Below the pieces are notes generated by a model. The model had not been told where the DNA came from. It made no database searches and was given only the letters and a program-made list of their open reading frames with translations. From positions 1-64,000 of the forward strand of contig JAWPHD010001279.1 of assembly GCA_037043455.1 (NCBI GenBank): DNA of 64,000 bases, given 5' to 3'. The position numbers and the translations under genes are program-made. The DNA is from Cyrtodaria siliqua (Eukaryota; Mollusca; Bivalvia; Adapedonta; Hiatellidae). Shown here in pieces: positions 63,904-64,000 of this stretch (its first letter is position 1; each line of letters opens with the position of its first letter).

Positions 63904-64000
63904 ATTTCCATCTTGTAATGTTTTTATTATGTATACATGTGAATTCCATATGCCATAATGGCAAGTATGTCCTATACATACTGTATAAGTTATTTACTTG

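Overview
This window looks like repeat-rich nuclear DNA of an invertebrate, most likely a bivalve mollusc (inference). It is AT-rich, and candidate coding pieces are short and carry splice-site-like ends. The mobile elements (Penelope-like and LINE retroelements, hAT, Polinton/Maverick, tRNA-headed SINEs, TTAA-flanked MITEs, hairpin MITEs) match what is known from bivalve genomes. I see no complete host gene. The best host-gene evidence is two phase-compatible minus-strand exons near 13.7 and 14.5 kb.

Layout. 0-1.84 kb: reverse-transcriptase part of a non-LTR retrotransposon, open to the left edge. 1.84-8.14 kb: a 6.3-kb palindromic Polinton derivative with two 2.33-kb inverted arms around a 1.64-kb core of DNA polymerase B sequence. 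8.1-16.7 kb: intergenic DNA with a TTAA-flanked MITE, trinucleotide arrays, Penelope-like fragments, two candidate host exons and an L1-ORF1-like fragment. 16.7-20.7 kb: a decayed hAT transposon that also encloses an exon with a PCNA-binding-like motif and a herpesvirus-tegument-type (peptidase C76-like) deubiquitinase domain. 20.9-26.2 kb: a broken L1/Tx1-like LINE with a Penelope-like element inserted in it. 26.4-40.64 kb: a nearly complete 14.2-kb Polinton with 201-bp terminal inverted repeats and a target duplication. 40.87-44.11 kb: a non-coding 3.24-kb foldback element with 43-bp perfect ends. 44.1-64 kb: intergenic DNA crowded with SINEs, MITEs, long perfect hairpins, a palindromic minisatellite and a 6-kb block bounded by inverted repeats.

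The Polinton works as a virus-like unit: a protein-primed DNA polymerase and a retroviral-type integrase (replication and integration), a double-jelly-roll major capsid protein, a penton-type minor capsid protein, a packaging ATPase, a probable fibre or surface protein, several membrane-associated proteins typical of Polintons, an OB-fold-like small protein and a subterminal zinc-ribbon protein. Genes are arranged as divergent pairs around very short AT-rich promoters. Its ends are almost identical, so insertion looks recent, yet the polymerase, integrase, ATPase, penton and one small membrane-protein gene each carry a reading-frame break. No adenain-like protease was found.

The most interesting object is the 1.84-8.14 kb palindrome. 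Its right side has the same gene order as the right end of a Polinton (polymerase N-terminal half, then zinc-ribbon gene, then terminus). Its left side is an inverted copy of the terminal 2.33 kb joined directly to the middle of the polymerase gene. That is the layout expected of a copy-back (snap-back) defective genome made during protein-primed replication and then fixed in the chromosome.
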